This document shows positions 25,932 through 35,273 of a stretch of 64,000 nucleotides of DNA, one piece after another. The stretch covers positions 1 to 64,000 of the forward strand of contig JALEGE010000024.1 of the NCBI GenBank assembly GCA_022760335.1, given 5' to 3'. The number at the start of each line of letters is the position of its first letter. The stretch's first letter is position 1. Source of the stretch: Hyphomonadaceae bacterium (lineage in GTDB: Bacteria; Pseudomonadota; Alphaproteobacteria; Caulobacterales; Hyphomonadaceae). Position numbers and translations under genes: made by a program. Under the pieces are notes generated by a model. It worked only from the letters and a program-made list of their open reading frames with translations, was not told the origin of the DNA and made no database searches.

Positions 25932-27267
25932 GCTGGGCGTCTCGCCGCTTGTTTCCCGGATCGCACTGCTCCTGACCGGGATTTTTGCAGCCGCGCTGAT
26001 CGCAGCGGGAACGGCAAGCTGGTTTTTCATCTCCAAAACCTATGATGCGCAATTGCGCCGGGAGATTGCTGCGGATGCGGCTGAGCTGAAACAGCGTGTG
26101 GAACGGCTCAGAATTGTCGCGGTCATTGATGCCATCGATTATCGCCTGGCCAAGAGCTTTGGGACAGGAAGCGATGTGGTCTACCTCCTGGTCGATGCTC
26201 AAGGCGAGGTGATTACCGGCAATCTCGATGCTTGGCCGGCCGACATGCCGCCAGCCGCCCCGTGGGCCCGTTTCGCACTTTTCCGCCAGGGGGAGTCCGT
26301 TCAGATTCTCGCCCATATGGAAGAGATCGACGGCCATTACTGGCTCCTGACCGGCCGTACCCTGGCCTCGGCGGAACGGTTCCAGCGTGCCGCAGCCTTT
26401 ATCCTTTGCGCCGTGGGCGGCTTGTCGATCCTGGGCTCGGCCCTACTGACCATCCTGTTCAGCCGCGTCCTGGCCGCACGGTTTGAGACCGTGACACAGG
26501 CCTTGGAGGCATTTGGCCGTGGCGATGCCAATGCGCGCAGCAATCTGCAAGGCCATGACGAGATCGCCCGGCTCTCAGCTGGTGTTGACAGATTGTTGGT
26601 GACTGTCGATCGCCAGCTCTATCATCTGCGCAATATTTCCAGGGTGATCGCACATGAATTCCGCTCCCCGCTCTCACGGGTGCGTTCCCAACTGGCGTCT
26701 ATTGATCCAGTTCCTGCCGCTATGGAAGCCGAACTTGCCGAAGCACAGGAGGAGTTGGCCGGCCTGCTCGCCCTGTCCAATCAATTGCTTGAAATCGCCG
26801 AATATGAGTCCAACGCTTCCGTACATTCTGAGGAGGTGAGCCTGCCGGGCATCGTTCAGAGGATTGCAAGCCTACTGGACCCCGTGGCCGAGGAAAGAAG
26901 CATAGAGCTGCGCGTCGATGCGGCTCCGGCAATGGTGCGGGGAGAGCCAGCCTTGCTCGAGCGTTTGCTTGCAAACCTGCTCGAAAACGCCCTTGAAGCG
27001 ACGCCACCAGGCGGGCAAATCACTTGCGCGTGCGGGACTGACGCCAGCAGTGCCTTCTTGCAGGTCCGCGACTCCGGGCCGGGTGTGCAGGCCCAGACGC
27101 TGGACGAATTGATCTCGCAACAAGCCGCACTTCGCATATCCTCTCCGCAACCGGGAAGTCATGGCATTGGGCTGCGCCTTGTGCGCGCCATCGCCTTGCG
27201 TCACGGCGCGAGGGTGACGCTGGGAAATGTATCGGACGGATTCGCTGTTCAGGTGAATTTCCCCTGA
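25924..27267 (+). CDS. Sensor histidine kinase
   Basis: A 447-residue membrane kinase: TM1 (about 12-35), periplasmic sensor (about 36-155), TM2 (about 157-180), HAMP-like linker (ETVTQALEAFGRGDANAR), HisKA with His244 in IAHEFRSPLSRVR, and a HATPase domain (N box LLANLLENALEA, G1 VRDSGPG, G2 GSHGIGLRLVRAI). The proline at H+4 is kept. It is coupled to the OmpR-type regulator and is followed by the lipoprotein genes at 27424 and 27753, suggesting control of an envelope programme. Confidence 0.92.
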   Translation: MTRLGVSPLVSRIALLLTGIFAAALIAAGTASWFFISKTYDAQLRREIAADAAELKQRVERLRIVAVIDAIDYRLAKSFGTGSDVVYLLVDAQGEVITGNLDAWPADMPPAAPWARFALFRQGESVQILAHMEEIDGHYWLLTGRTLASAERFQRAAAFILCAVGGLSILGSALLTILFSRVLAARFETVTQALEAFGRGDANARSNLQGHDEIARLSAGVDRLLVTVDRQLYHLRNISRVIAHEFRSPLSRVRSQLASIDPVPAAMEAELAEAQEELAGLLALSNQLLEIAEYESNASVHSEEVSLPGIVQRIASLLDPVAEERSIELRVDAAPAMVRGEPALLERLLANLLENALEATPPGGQITCACGTDASSAFLQVRDSGPGVQAQTLDELISQQAALRISSPQPGSHGIGLRLVRAIALRHGARVTLGNVSDGFAVQVNFP

Positions 27268-27423
27268 TATTTCGGCGCATTAGAGCCCGAACCTGAAAAT
27301 CAATGTCAGGAATCCCAAAACAGTTGAGCACACCTGCCAGCTCATGAATTGTCTATCCGGGCCGGCTGTTTCGGCAGCCATTCGGGGAAGCAAATCCCCA
27401 CGCATTTTTCGGAGGGACCTGTG

Positions 27424-27756
27424 GTGTCTTGTCTGTTCAGGAAAGCTGGAACTTTACTTCTCGCGGCAGGCATGGCGATCAGCCTCAGCGCCTGCGGGGG
27501 CATGTCAAATGAAGCCCAGGCCGTTGCCGACGCCTGCGTGGAAATCGGCCAAGCGCAAAAATCGGTCTGCACATGCTTTGCCCGTGAGGCCAGCAAGGAG
27601 CTTTCAAAAGACGAACTTGCCTCGCTGAGCCAACTGATCGGCGACCCGACAGGGATGAAGTCGGTCGACATAATGTTGGAATCGGCCAGCGATGAAGGTG
27701 CAAGCCTGTTGCGCTTGGGCAATATCAGCGAGCGCGCCATGGGAGCCTGCTCATGA
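27424..27756 (+). CDS. Small Cys-containing lipoprotein
   Basis: A 110-residue product starting at a GTG 7 nt after GGAGGG. The signal is FRKAGTLLLAAGMAISLSACGG with lipobox LSAC. The mature part has ADACVEIGQAQKSVCTCFAREAS, a C-x10-C-x-C pattern, then a helical end. A longer frame from 27349 is rejected because it would bury the signal. It resembles the small secreted protein at 35274 in having a CxC pair. The stop overlaps the next start (ATGA). Function unknown. Confidence 0.7.
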   Translation: MSCLFRKAGTLLLAAGMAISLSACGGMSNEAQAVADACVEIGQAQKSVCTCFAREASKELSKDELASLSQLIGDPTGMKSVDIMLESASDEGASLLRLGNISERAMGACS

Positions 27757-29864
27757 GCCCCCGCCGCGTCTTGCTCGCCAGCTCTGCGATAGTCGTGTCG
27801 TTTGCCGTGGCGGCCTGCGGCGGCGATCCTGAGGAAAAGAGTGCTGCAGAGCTTGAAAAGGCATATGAAACCTGGACAGACGCCAAGGCCGACTCGCGCC
27901 TGACCCGCCGATTGAACGGCTATGAACAAGCCATCGAAACCGCAGAAAACGTCCTGGAGCGCTACCCGGAAACCGAGGCTGGCGAGCGGCTTGCCCGCTA
28001 CGGCGCGTGGAGCGGTGTGGATATGGAGGCCTGGCGCACGGCCCATGACGATCTGGCAGACAAACTGCCCTGCATCGAGAAGCCGGACGCGGCATGCCTG
28101 GCCGACTATGCGATCAGCCCGGCGGGTGAAGGCAGCACGCCGCGCAGCCGGAATGGCGAGATACAACCGGCCGTCAATGCCGCCTGCACAGGCGATGCAC
28201 AGGGGGCCCGCGCCGCGCTCTCGAAATTCCAGGCAAACGGACAAGCCTATCGTACAAACCTGATCCAGACGGCCATGATGGCCGCCGATTGCGGTGAGGA
28301 TGGCGTTGTCGCCGATCTGGTCGCCACAGCCGTCGATAGCGACAATGCCACCGGCCAGATGCGCGTGCAGAACCTTGCCCAGATCCTGGCAACTCCCCGT
28401 CTACGCCCTGGCTGGGCACATACAGCCGATGCCATGCTCACGCATATTGAAGCGAGCAATTTACCCGAGCAGATTGCGGCCAATGGACTGTTCGCCGCCA
28501 TGCCCGCCTATGCCGGTGCGGGACAGCCTGACAAGGCGCTGGCTATACATCGCCAGGTGGCTGGCGAAATGGGCTATCGGGTGAATGTCAATGACACGGT
28601 TGTCGAGTTGCTGGCCAATGGAGGCGCAGAGATCGCACTGGCCGAGCCGTTCCGGCAAACAACACTTGGCAACCATAATACCGACATGTTCGCGCGCGCC
28701 TTGCTGCAAGTCATGGCCGATGCGGGTCTGACCGGTGTCACAGACCATGAGCGCGCAACAGGGCGGTTCGCATCTCGTCCAGCATACGCTTTGCGCAGCG
28801 ATCCACAGGATGTGCTCGTCCCGATCACGGACCCAGTCAGGCGCGCGGCACTCAAGGCCAGGCTGGAGGATTTCCAGCTTGCCATCACCGCAGCCATCCA
28901 GGCCGGTGAAGGCAACCCGATTAACAGCATCACTTTCCAGGAAGCGCAGTATCTGATCGCCTTGATCTATCTACGCCTGGGAGAGCCTGAAACGGCGGCA
29001 AGCCTTGTTGAAGCGGCAGCAGATATCCCGTCATCTCGCCGCAATGGTCAGAATTACACCCCGCCCTATGATGTCACCTACTGGCTGGCGACGGGTGATC
29101 TCGATGCAGCACTTGAAGCCACTCGGCGGAATATCGGCATGGTGAATGAACGGGTTGCCCAGGAATTCGGCCAGGCCGGGCGCGCCAGTGAGGCACAGGC
29201 CGTTATCGGTCACCTCCTCAATGCCAGCATGCAAACGGGCAATCAGCCGTCGCTCAGTCTCTCTTTTGCAGAAGGGCTGATCGAAGCTGGCCAGCCTGGC
29301 GACGCCATGCCCATGATCGTCTCGCTCCGCGGCGAGTACCGGAACTCCGCACACTCAGACCGCGTTTTTCTCGCCCTTGTCAGCGCGCTTGCCGCGCAAG
29401 GGGATATCTCCTCGCTGGAGGCGCTGGACGTCCCCAGCACAACAGGCGCTCGTTCTGAAGACCAGATCGCCTTCCTGGCCGCCAAGGCGGAAGGGCTGAT
29501 CAAGCGCGGCAATGATGCAGAGATCCGCACGGCCCTTGAAGCGCTCTATGCCTATGCCGAAACCGCCGAACCGAGCCAAGGCGATTCCACGCTGCGGATC
29601 CTGCAGTCAACAGGCACATTCGGAGCGAACCGGGCCTTCCTTATGGAGCCGGCGCGGGTCGCCCTGGAAGGCGGATTGATCGATCTCGGGCTCGATTATT
29701 ATGAGCGTGGCGGGCGCTGGAACTCTGCCCCGCTGGTGGCCGCAGCCAAAACCACGACCAGTCAGGCAGACCGCACCAGGCTGCTCACGGCCGCATATGA
29801 CACAAGTGACGATGCGTTTGCCGCCACGGCCTGGGGCATCTTGCAATCTTTGGGGGAGAGCTGA
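27753..29864 (+). CDS. Large lipoprotein with alpha-helical (TPR-like) repeats
   Basis: A 703-residue protein with lipoprotein signal MSPRRVLLASSAIVVSFAVAAC (Cys22). The remainder is almost wholly helical, with recurring Ala/Leu-rich helix pairs typical of TPR/SEL-like scaffolds (for example AQYLIALIYLRLGEPETAASLVEAA; FAEGLIEAGQPGDAMPMI; YYERGGRW at the end). There is no catalytic motif. It is probably a periplasmic-side scaffold. It overlaps the small lipoprotein by 4 bp and sits in the kinase-led operon opposite the CHAT operon, so both strands of this island encode helical-repeat lipoproteins. Confidence 0.75.
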   Translation: MSPRRVLLASSAIVVSFAVAACGGDPEEKSAAELEKAYETWTDAKADSRLTRRLNGYEQAIETAENVLERYPETEAGERLARYGAWSGVDMEAWRTAHDDLADKLPCIEKPDAACLADYAISPAGEGSTPRSRNGEIQPAVNAACTGDAQGARAALSKFQANGQAYRTNLIQTAMMAADCGEDGVVADLVATAVDSDNATGQMRVQNLAQILATPRLRPGWAHTADAMLTHIEASNLPEQIAANGLFAAMPAYAGAGQPDKALAIHRQVAGEMGYRVNVNDTVVELLANGGAEIALAEPFRQTTLGNHNTDMFARALLQVMADAGLTGVTDHERATGRFASRPAYALRSDPQDVLVPITDPVRRAALKARLEDFQLAITAAIQAGEGNPINSITFQEAQYLIALIYLRLGEPETAASLVEAAADIPSSRRNGQNYTPPYDVTYWLATGDLDAALEATRRNIGMVNERVAQEFGQAGRASEAQAVIGHLLNASMQTGNQPSLSLSFAEGLIEAGQPGDAMPMIVSLRGEYRNSAHSDRVFLALVSALAAQGDISSLEALDVPSTTGARSEDQIAFLAAKAEGLIKRGNDAEIRTALEALYAYAETAEPSQGDSTLRILQSTGTFGANRAFLMEPARVALEGGLIDLGLDYYERGGRWNSAPLVAAAKTTTSQADRTRLLTAAYDTSDDAFAATAWGILQSLGES

Positions 29865-29899
29865 CGGCCAGAAGCCGTCGCGCACGCGGAGGAATGAAT

Positions 29900-30646
29900 A
29901 TGAACACCACACTGAAATCGCTTTTGCTGGCAGGCCTGATGGGACTAGGCCAACCCGCGCTGGCGCAAACCGGAGATAGCCCGCCCGCCTATGATGTGCG
30001 CGGGGTCGTCATGGGCATGACGCCGGATGTTGCCGATGCGCATTTCCGGGAGCTCGGCTGGGAAATTATCGATGAAAAGGCCTTCATCATACAGGATACA
30101 GGCGAGGAATTCGTCGCCTCGCGCACCTATGCGGTAACCGATCGATCGGAGAACCAGGACCAGGTGGAGCTGGATTTTTCCCGCCCCCCCGTCTCACCGC
30201 ATGTGATCCGCCTGTTTCGCACCTATAAGCCCTATCCCGCAGACTTCATGATCCAGCCAAAACTCTTGCCCCTTGACCAAATGGAAAGCTCCGTTCTCGG
30301 CAAGTATGGCACGGCACAATACAGGGAAACTCGTACGGCCGGTGAGATCTACAGGTGGAGCAGCGACCCGGACGCGACGCGCTGTGCGGCATATACAAAT
30401 GGGCATTTCCGTATCGTACCAAACAGCGGCCGCGCTCCAGTACCAGACTGTCATGGCGAGCACCTGAGTGTAACCTTGCAGTTTCAGAGGCAGAATATCG
30501 GCCCGACACTGAGCAAGGCAACATTTGAGCTGGTCGAGGTCGATGAGTTCCGTGTCGATTACATGCGCTTCCAGTCCTATCTCGCCGATATCCAGACCCA
30601 GAAGGAACGCGAGCAAACCCAAGGCGCCGAAGCTCCGCCGCTTTAA
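29900..30646 (+). CDS. Secreted protein of unknown function
   Basis: About 248 residues with a signal peptide (LLLAGLMGLGQPALAQT, cleavage after ALA). The mature part opens with YDVRGVVMGMTPDVADAHFRELGWEI, a pattern seen in small periplasmic proteins where MxxxxA marks a helix that packs on a beta sheet. It has a single Cys pair (CAAY and DCHG) that may be a disulfide. The second ATG (29900) has better spacing to GGAGG (7 nt) than the first at 29894. It lies 35 bp after the helical lipoprotein gene in the same direction. Confidence 0.7.
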   Translation: MNTTLKSLLLAGLMGLGQPALAQTGDSPPAYDVRGVVMGMTPDVADAHFRELGWEIIDEKAFIIQDTGEEFVASRTYAVTDRSENQDQVELDFSRPPVSPHVIRLFRTYKPYPADFMIQPKLLPLDQMESSVLGKYGTAQYRETRTAGEIYRWSSDPDATRCAAYTNGHFRIVPNSGRAPVPDCHGEHLSVTLQFQRQNIGPTLSKATFELVEVDEFRVDYMRFQSYLADIQTQKEREQTQGAEAPPL

Positions 30647-30688
30647 CAGCCTTTACGCTCTGAAACGGTATTCTCGCAGGAGATCCAG

Positions 30689-31180
30689 ATGAAAAATCAC
30701 GTTGTTGACGGCACAATCGAAGTGCTTGGGGATTATCTCGCCACTGGACGTCAGGACAAGTCCGTCGAGATGAAGAAATACGCATACATCCAGTTCCGGG
30801 AAACTGGCGGCGATGAAGTGCTGGTGAAGAATGTAACCGTGCCGGTGGATGTCGACCGTATTCTGGAGCCCGGCGCAACTGGCTTGTTCCTGATTTCGAA
30901 ATCCACTTTTCCGCCCTCGCGATCCCTGCTCGCGGCCAAAGTGGGAGATCGCGAAGCCGTGAACGAATATGTTCTGGGTGGTGCCGGCAGCTATGTTGGT
31001 GCTTATCTGCAGTTTTTGGTGCTGCTCATTCCTTGCATCTTATTGAGTTTCATCATGATCGGGATACCCATGGCCATGATCGTAATCTGGATGATGATCC
31101 GCTATCCGGCCTGGATGGCCAATCTGCGTAACGTAGCCATGAATGCCGGCTTCAATCTGAAACGGGCGAAATCTATTTAA
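30689..31180 (+). CDS. Two-segment membrane protein of unknown function
   Basis: A 163-residue protein: a soluble N-terminal part (about 1-105; beta-rich, VVDGTIEVLGDYLATGR, KNVTVPVDVDRIL), then one or two hydrophobic segments (YLQFLVLLIPCILLSFIMIG and MAMIVIWMMIRYPAW), and a short basic tail. A good ribosome site (AGGAG) lies 8-12 bp upstream. Last gene of the plus-strand run. No family recognised. Confidence 0.65.
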   Translation: MKNHVVDGTIEVLGDYLATGRQDKSVEMKKYAYIQFRETGGDEVLVKNVTVPVDVDRILEPGATGLFLISKSTFPPSRSLLAAKVGDREAVNEYVLGGAGSYVGAYLQFLVLLIPCILLSFIMIGIPMAMIVIWMMIRYPAWMANLRNVAMNAGFNLKRAKSI

Positions 31181-31184
31181 TCGT

Positions 31185-31290
31185 ACGTTCTCGTCGTCTG
31201 AAGCATTGGTGCGAGGTCTTGCAAGGCTTGTCGAGATAGCGCCCTGTTATCTGAGCGACCGGGGTTCCCGATCCACCTCTCCGCGCGTAC
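31185..31290. repeat. Diverged intergenic repeat, copy 2
   Basis: This copy aligns with 5720-5822 (see there). It begins 5 bp after the stop of the membrane-protein gene and carries CGTTCTCGTC, GGTGCGAGGTCT, GCAAG and TTGT in the same order. The rest of the 200-bp gap up to 31380 holds no gene I can support. Confidence 0.5.
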
Positions 31291-31379
31291 CAAGAACGGA
31301 GCCTGTCCATCACGTTTCCCGTGGTTCGCCGTGGTTTTCAGAGCTTTCTTCAGCAATTTCAAGGTGGAGACCCGGATAA

Positions 31380-32561
31380 TCAGGGAAGTCGATACAGTAT
31401 CGAGCTGCGGTTCAACGACCAGCATTCACTGGAGTCATCGCTGCAGAGGGGAGCTTCCTGGCCGAAGGAAAGTGTTTTCACGCTGGCGGACGCGCGGATG
31501 CGTTCGCGGATTTTCTTGAGCCGGTCACCAACGGTCTCTTCCGGCAAGTCCGGATCCCCACGATGGATGAGCAGGTACCGCGCCCTGGCGGCTTCCACTT
31601 CTCCCTCCTGAGATGCCTTTTCAATGGCGTCTTCTATCGCCTCCAGCAGCGGATCAAGCGGGACCATGCCGATTTCTTCTGTCCCGTCGCGGTTGAGGAT
31701 CACAGTCGGATCCAGCATGATCGGTAATTCTGGCGCAGGGGCGACATAGGGCTCGCCCGATGGGTCGGTCTCGACGCTGCCTCCGCGCAGCAGGACTGGG
31801 TAATCCAGGATCAGGCCACGCGAGAAAGGCAGAGGGATGATCGCAGGATCCTGCACGCGTGCAGGCCCGCCTTCGACGATGACGAGAACATCATCGGCAT
31901 TGTCTGATGCAAACGGGTCGTGCGCGCGGAAGGCCTTCACATTGTCGCTAAAGTCCTGGCCGGCCAGTTGCTGCCAATCCTTGTCGTAAACATAGGAGCC
32001 AGAGCCCCAGACAAGGCCAACACGTTGGGGGCAGGAGATTTTTTTCCAATCACTGGTTCGCGTCCCAGCCGCTTCCACTGCAGTTGCGCTTGCCGCATCG
32101 AGCCCCCCGTTGGTGCGCCCCCCACCCTGCCCGGTTCCTTTGTGTTGATTGTCGGTACAAGCGTCATCTTCATCCACCGCGCTCAATGGCCCGCTCGGCA
32201 GATAGCCTTCCTCCAGAGCAAAGAGTGTGACAGCAGGCGTGGCGAAAGCTTCCCTGACAGGCAGATAATTCTCACCTTGAAGAACGAGGAAATGGCTGTC
32301 CCAGCCGCCGATGGAAGGCGGAAGGGGCCAAGGCTCATTGCTGACTGGCCCACGCTTCTCCTCGGCATCGTCGCCTTGAGACTGTCTATTCAACTCGTTG
32401 ATGACGGCGAGGAAATCCCGGGCAGCTGTCAGGGATGGATCATCGCTATAGTCGACCGCCTCCTCGGAATTTTCGGGATTTTCCTGGCCGGAAGCCGTCC
32501 CGCCACCTAGCATGCCCGTGGCAAACAAGCCCGCCAGCATGAAGCTGGAAACATATCTCAT
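31380..32561 (-). CDS. Secreted protein of unknown function
   Basis: A 393-residue protein with a signal peptide ending GTASGQ (about residue 25). The mature part is acidic, with a Gly-rich low-complexity stretch (GTGQGGGRTNGG) and a single-Trp block YVYDKDWQQLAG. The C-terminal third has a charged helix (LLEAIEDAIEKASQEGEVEAARARYLL). Cys residues occur at DACTD, SCPQR, LCSDDSSECW and could form disulfides. No family recognised. It is the last gene of a three-gene minus-strand group with 32563 and the VWA gene. Confidence 0.65.
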   Translation of the reverse strand: MRYVSSFMLAGLFATGMLGGGTASGQENPENSEEAVDYSDDPSLTAARDFLAVINELNRQSQGDDAEEKRGPVSNEPWPLPPSIGGWDSHFLVLQGENYLPVREAFATPAVTLFALEEGYLPSGPLSAVDEDDACTDNQHKGTGQGGGRTNGGLDAASATAVEAAGTRTSDWKKISCPQRVGLVWGSGSYVYDKDWQQLAGQDFSDNVKAFRAHDPFASDNADDVLVIVEGGPARVQDPAIIPLPFSRGLILDYPVLLRGGSVETDPSGEPYVAPAPELPIMLDPTVILNRDGTEEIGMVPLDPLLEAIEDAIEKASQEGEVEAARARYLLIHRGDPDLPEETVGDRLKKIRERIRASASVKTLSFGQEAPLCSDDSSECWSLNRSSILYRLP

Positions 32562-32562
32562 T

Positions 32563-33222
32563 CTAGTTCCCCTGGCCGAGAATATCAGCGAGCCCGCCAG
32601 GCAGGTTGGAAAGGTCTGGCCCGTCCGACACAGTCATGTTCTGGTAGAGCGTATAATTCTCATCTGCGCCGCCGGAGGTGCGGTCCACAGAGGTCGCGCT
32701 CTGGCCCATGCCCATCACCGATTGCTCCAGCATCAGCCAATCGCTTGTGAAGCAGGCCGTCCCCATCATGGGCGAGGAATAGACCGTGCATCCCTCTCCG
32801 GCGACCGTATTGGTTTCACCGGTGGGCGACATGTTCATGGCCTCAAGAAAACTTGCGCCGAGCTCTTCCGGGCTGGCATCTTCCATCGCATCCGCCAGGC
32901 CGGCATACATGGGATTGGTCGTTTGTGTGGCGGTGTTGGACTGCAGGTCAATCGTATAGATCGTGTCACCGATTGTGATGGTGTGCGTGGTCTGGGTCTG
33001 GCTGAATCCGCCAAAACCAATTGAGACGTCCTGTATTTCATAGGATTCATAGCCAAAGTCGCGATGGCAACGGGTCACCGTGCCCGACTGCATCTGGCCG
33101 TTCATCTCGTAAGTAACACAGGCTTTCTCGACGGGGTGAAGCTTCGGCGTGTCGGGATTGGCGAAAGCGGGGGCGGCTGAGATGGCCAGCATGGAAGAAA
33201 CGGCAAGACTGCGCAGCAACAT
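32563..33222 (-). CDS. Secreted protein of unknown function
   Basis: A 219-residue protein with signal peptide MLLRSLAVSSMLAISAAPAFA (cleavage AFA). The mature domain is rich in Thr, Ser, Met and Gly, with four Cys (ACVTYE, RCHRD, GCTVYS, ACFTSD) that could form two disulfides, and a beta-strand pattern (HTITIGDTIYTIDLQS). It sits 14 bp downstream of the VWA gene and 1 bp upstream of the next gene, so it is in one operon with both. Function unknown. Confidence 0.65.
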   Translation of the reverse strand: MLLRSLAVSSMLAISAAPAFANPDTPKLHPVEKACVTYEMNGQMQSGTVTRCHRDFGYESYEIQDVSIGFGGFSQTQTTHTITIGDTIYTIDLQSNTATQTTNPMYAGLADAMEDASPEELGASFLEAMNMSPTGETNTVAGEGCTVYSSPMMGTACFTSDWLMLEQSVMGMGQSATSVDRTSGGADENYTLYQNMTVSDGPDLSNLPGGLADILGQGN

Positions 33223-33236
33223 GGGGGCTCCAGGAA

Positions 33237-35114
33237 TTACGAGTTGAGTTCGAGTGTGACAGCGTGCTGGGCACCTGCTGTGATGGTGATTTCCTGCGGG
33301 GCAAAATCCCCGGCCGTGGACCAGCCTTCCACCAGATACCGCCCCGGAAGCAGCTTACGGGCCTCTCCCGGCTGGAAGATCCCGCCAATGATCGGCTGAC
33401 CGTCAAGTGCGGTGACGAAAGCCCGGTCCGGTATGGTGGTGTAAGCCTCGGATGGCGCATAGGAGACGGTGAGTTCGCCCACGGGCTTCGGCTCCAATGT
33501 CGCCGTGACGGTCTCATCCGCCGCGATTGTCACGTCCAGCGGATCGAAATGGGCCGTGCGGTCATAGCCGTGTACGCGGTACGCGCCTGGCGCCACTGGG
33601 ATTGCGCCGCCCGGCGTGGCATAGCTTCTCCCGCCCCGGTCAAGGGATTCCAGGAAGGCCCGGTTGGGCTGGGCGACATAGTTGAAGGGATCCCCGCCAT
33701 ATTCGATGGTCAGGAAACCGGCCGCGAGGGGAACTGTCAGGGGCTCCCCATCATTGGTGAGGGTCACCTCCACCGGAACGAGTGGCAGGTTCTGATCATC
33801 TGAGCGCAGCTCATATGTGCCCGGCTGTATGGTCTCTCCATTGGTGGCATGCAGGGTGTAGAGCTTCTCACCCGCGCGCCACAGTTCCGAGGCGCGCTTG
33901 ATGGTTTCGCCATCTGGCAGCGTGAACTGGATATAGGCCTTGATGGTCTGCGTCAGGTCGTAGACCAGATCGGTATGCGCGCCGGCCTCAAGAGTTTGCG
34001 TCAGGGTGAGTTCATTGTCGGCATTGGGCGCGGTGCGGAAGTTGTAGGTGCCTTCCCGGGCAAAGGCGACATCGCCCGGCCGAAAGCTGAACACCTCCTC
34101 GCTATCCTGATAGGCGCGGATCAGGGCGCCGGAATGGGGCTCGCCCATCTCAAGGAAGCTGGCCGAGACCGAAGCCGGGCGCGGAACTTCCAGCGTCAGG
34201 GACATCACACCCGGCTCGGAGACACTCACACTCGTTTCGACGAGGGTGTAGGCCGAACCATCGGCGAGCCGCGCGCCGGCCTCGATCACATAGTCTCCCG
34301 GGCCGGGGACAAGATTGACCCCATACCCCTTGGTTTCCACCTCGCTCAGAATGCTTGCATCCTGGCGCAATTGCCCTATGCCGCGCAGGCTTTCGCCGGT
34401 CTCGTCGATGAGGTCGAGTGCAATGGCATATGTGATGGGCTGCGGCACAGGATCGGGCTCAGCCATGGCGGTGCTGGCATCGGTGAGCGCCTCATTGAAG
34501 GCCAGCTCGCTGTCGGCGTCGAAATACTGCCCGCCGGAGACATCCGCGATGCAGGTCATGGCCGTGCGCTCCAGATCGCTGAGGCCCACACCCACCACAT
34601 GAACCTGGACATCCACGCCCGCGCTCTGCCAGTCGCGCATCAGATCGCACGGGTCAGCGTCGCAGGTTTCAATCCCATCGCTGATCAGCAGGATATCACC
34701 CGGCCCGCCGCCCAGATCTTCCAGACCCTGGCTGAGCGACCATGTGATCGGCGTCATGCCGGTGGGGCGAATGTCTTCCAGGGCCGACTGGATGGACGCC
34801 GCCCCCGTTTCTGCCGTCTGAAACGGCACCAGAAGCTCGCTGTCGCGGCAATCATCCCGGTAGCGATGGCCATAGGCGCGAAAGGCCACGTCGCGTTCCC
34901 CGATCCCAGTCGCGATAAACTCGGAAATGGCGTTTCGGGCCGCCGCATATTTACGCGATGCATCTGACAATTCTCCCCACATGGAGTTTGACGAGTCGTA
35001 GATCACGAGCACCTTATTGTCCGGGGCTGGCGCTGGATCTGTTTGTTCCGCCAGGGCGGCAGGCCAGCAAAGACACAGGGCGGCGATCATAATCGCCTTG
35101 AACACTACTTGCAT
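33237..35114 (-). CDS. Secreted VWA-domain protein with beta-sandwich repeats
   Basis: A 625-residue protein: signal peptide (MQVVFKAIMIAALCLCWPAALA), then a von Willebrand A domain with a complete MIDAS motif (Asp40-x-Ser42-x-Ser44 in YDSSNSMWG, Thr in TGMTPI, Asp in LISDGIETCDADPC). Several related beta-rich modules follow from about residue 215 to the end, each with a Gly-rich turn such as PGDYVIEAG, PGTYELRSD, PGAYRVHGY and PGRYLVEGW. The repeated PGxYxVxG pattern suggests carboxypeptidase-regulatory-like or Ig-like modules. The VWA head probably binds a protein ligand through a divalent metal. The start at 35114 places the signal peptide correctly; the frame is open further upstream. Confidence 0.8.
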   Translation of the reverse strand: MQVVFKAIMIAALCLCWPAALAEQTDPAPAPDNKVLVIYDSSNSMWGELSDASRKYAAARNAISEFIATGIGERDVAFRAYGHRYRDDCRDSELLVPFQTAETGAASIQSALEDIRPTGMTPITWSLSQGLEDLGGGPGDILLISDGIETCDADPCDLMRDWQSAGVDVQVHVVGVGLSDLERTAMTCIADVSGGQYFDADSELAFNEALTDASTAMAEPDPVPQPITYAIALDLIDETGESLRGIGQLRQDASILSEVETKGYGVNLVPGPGDYVIEAGARLADGSAYTLVETSVSVSEPGVMSLTLEVPRPASVSASFLEMGEPHSGALIRAYQDSEEVFSFRPGDVAFAREGTYNFRTAPNADNELTLTQTLEAGAHTDLVYDLTQTIKAYIQFTLPDGETIKRASELWRAGEKLYTLHATNGETIQPGTYELRSDDQNLPLVPVEVTLTNDGEPLTVPLAAGFLTIEYGGDPFNYVAQPNRAFLESLDRGGRSYATPGGAIPVAPGAYRVHGYDRTAHFDPLDVTIAADETVTATLEPKPVGELTVSYAPSEAYTTIPDRAFVTALDGQPIIGGIFQPGEARKLLPGRYLVEGWSTAGDFAPQEITITAGAQHAVTLELNS

Positions 35115-35273
35115 CGCGGCGGAACCTCTTGTCGCGTGGCCTGCCTGTGTTCCGCAAATCCGCGCCCGAACCAACTCGTACAGATGCACTAGTCAGCTCG
35201 CGGATAGGGCAAGCGCCCTAATTGGCAGCCAGGCCTGGTTGCGCCCCATTAGGCGGCCAAACAGGAGACATAT

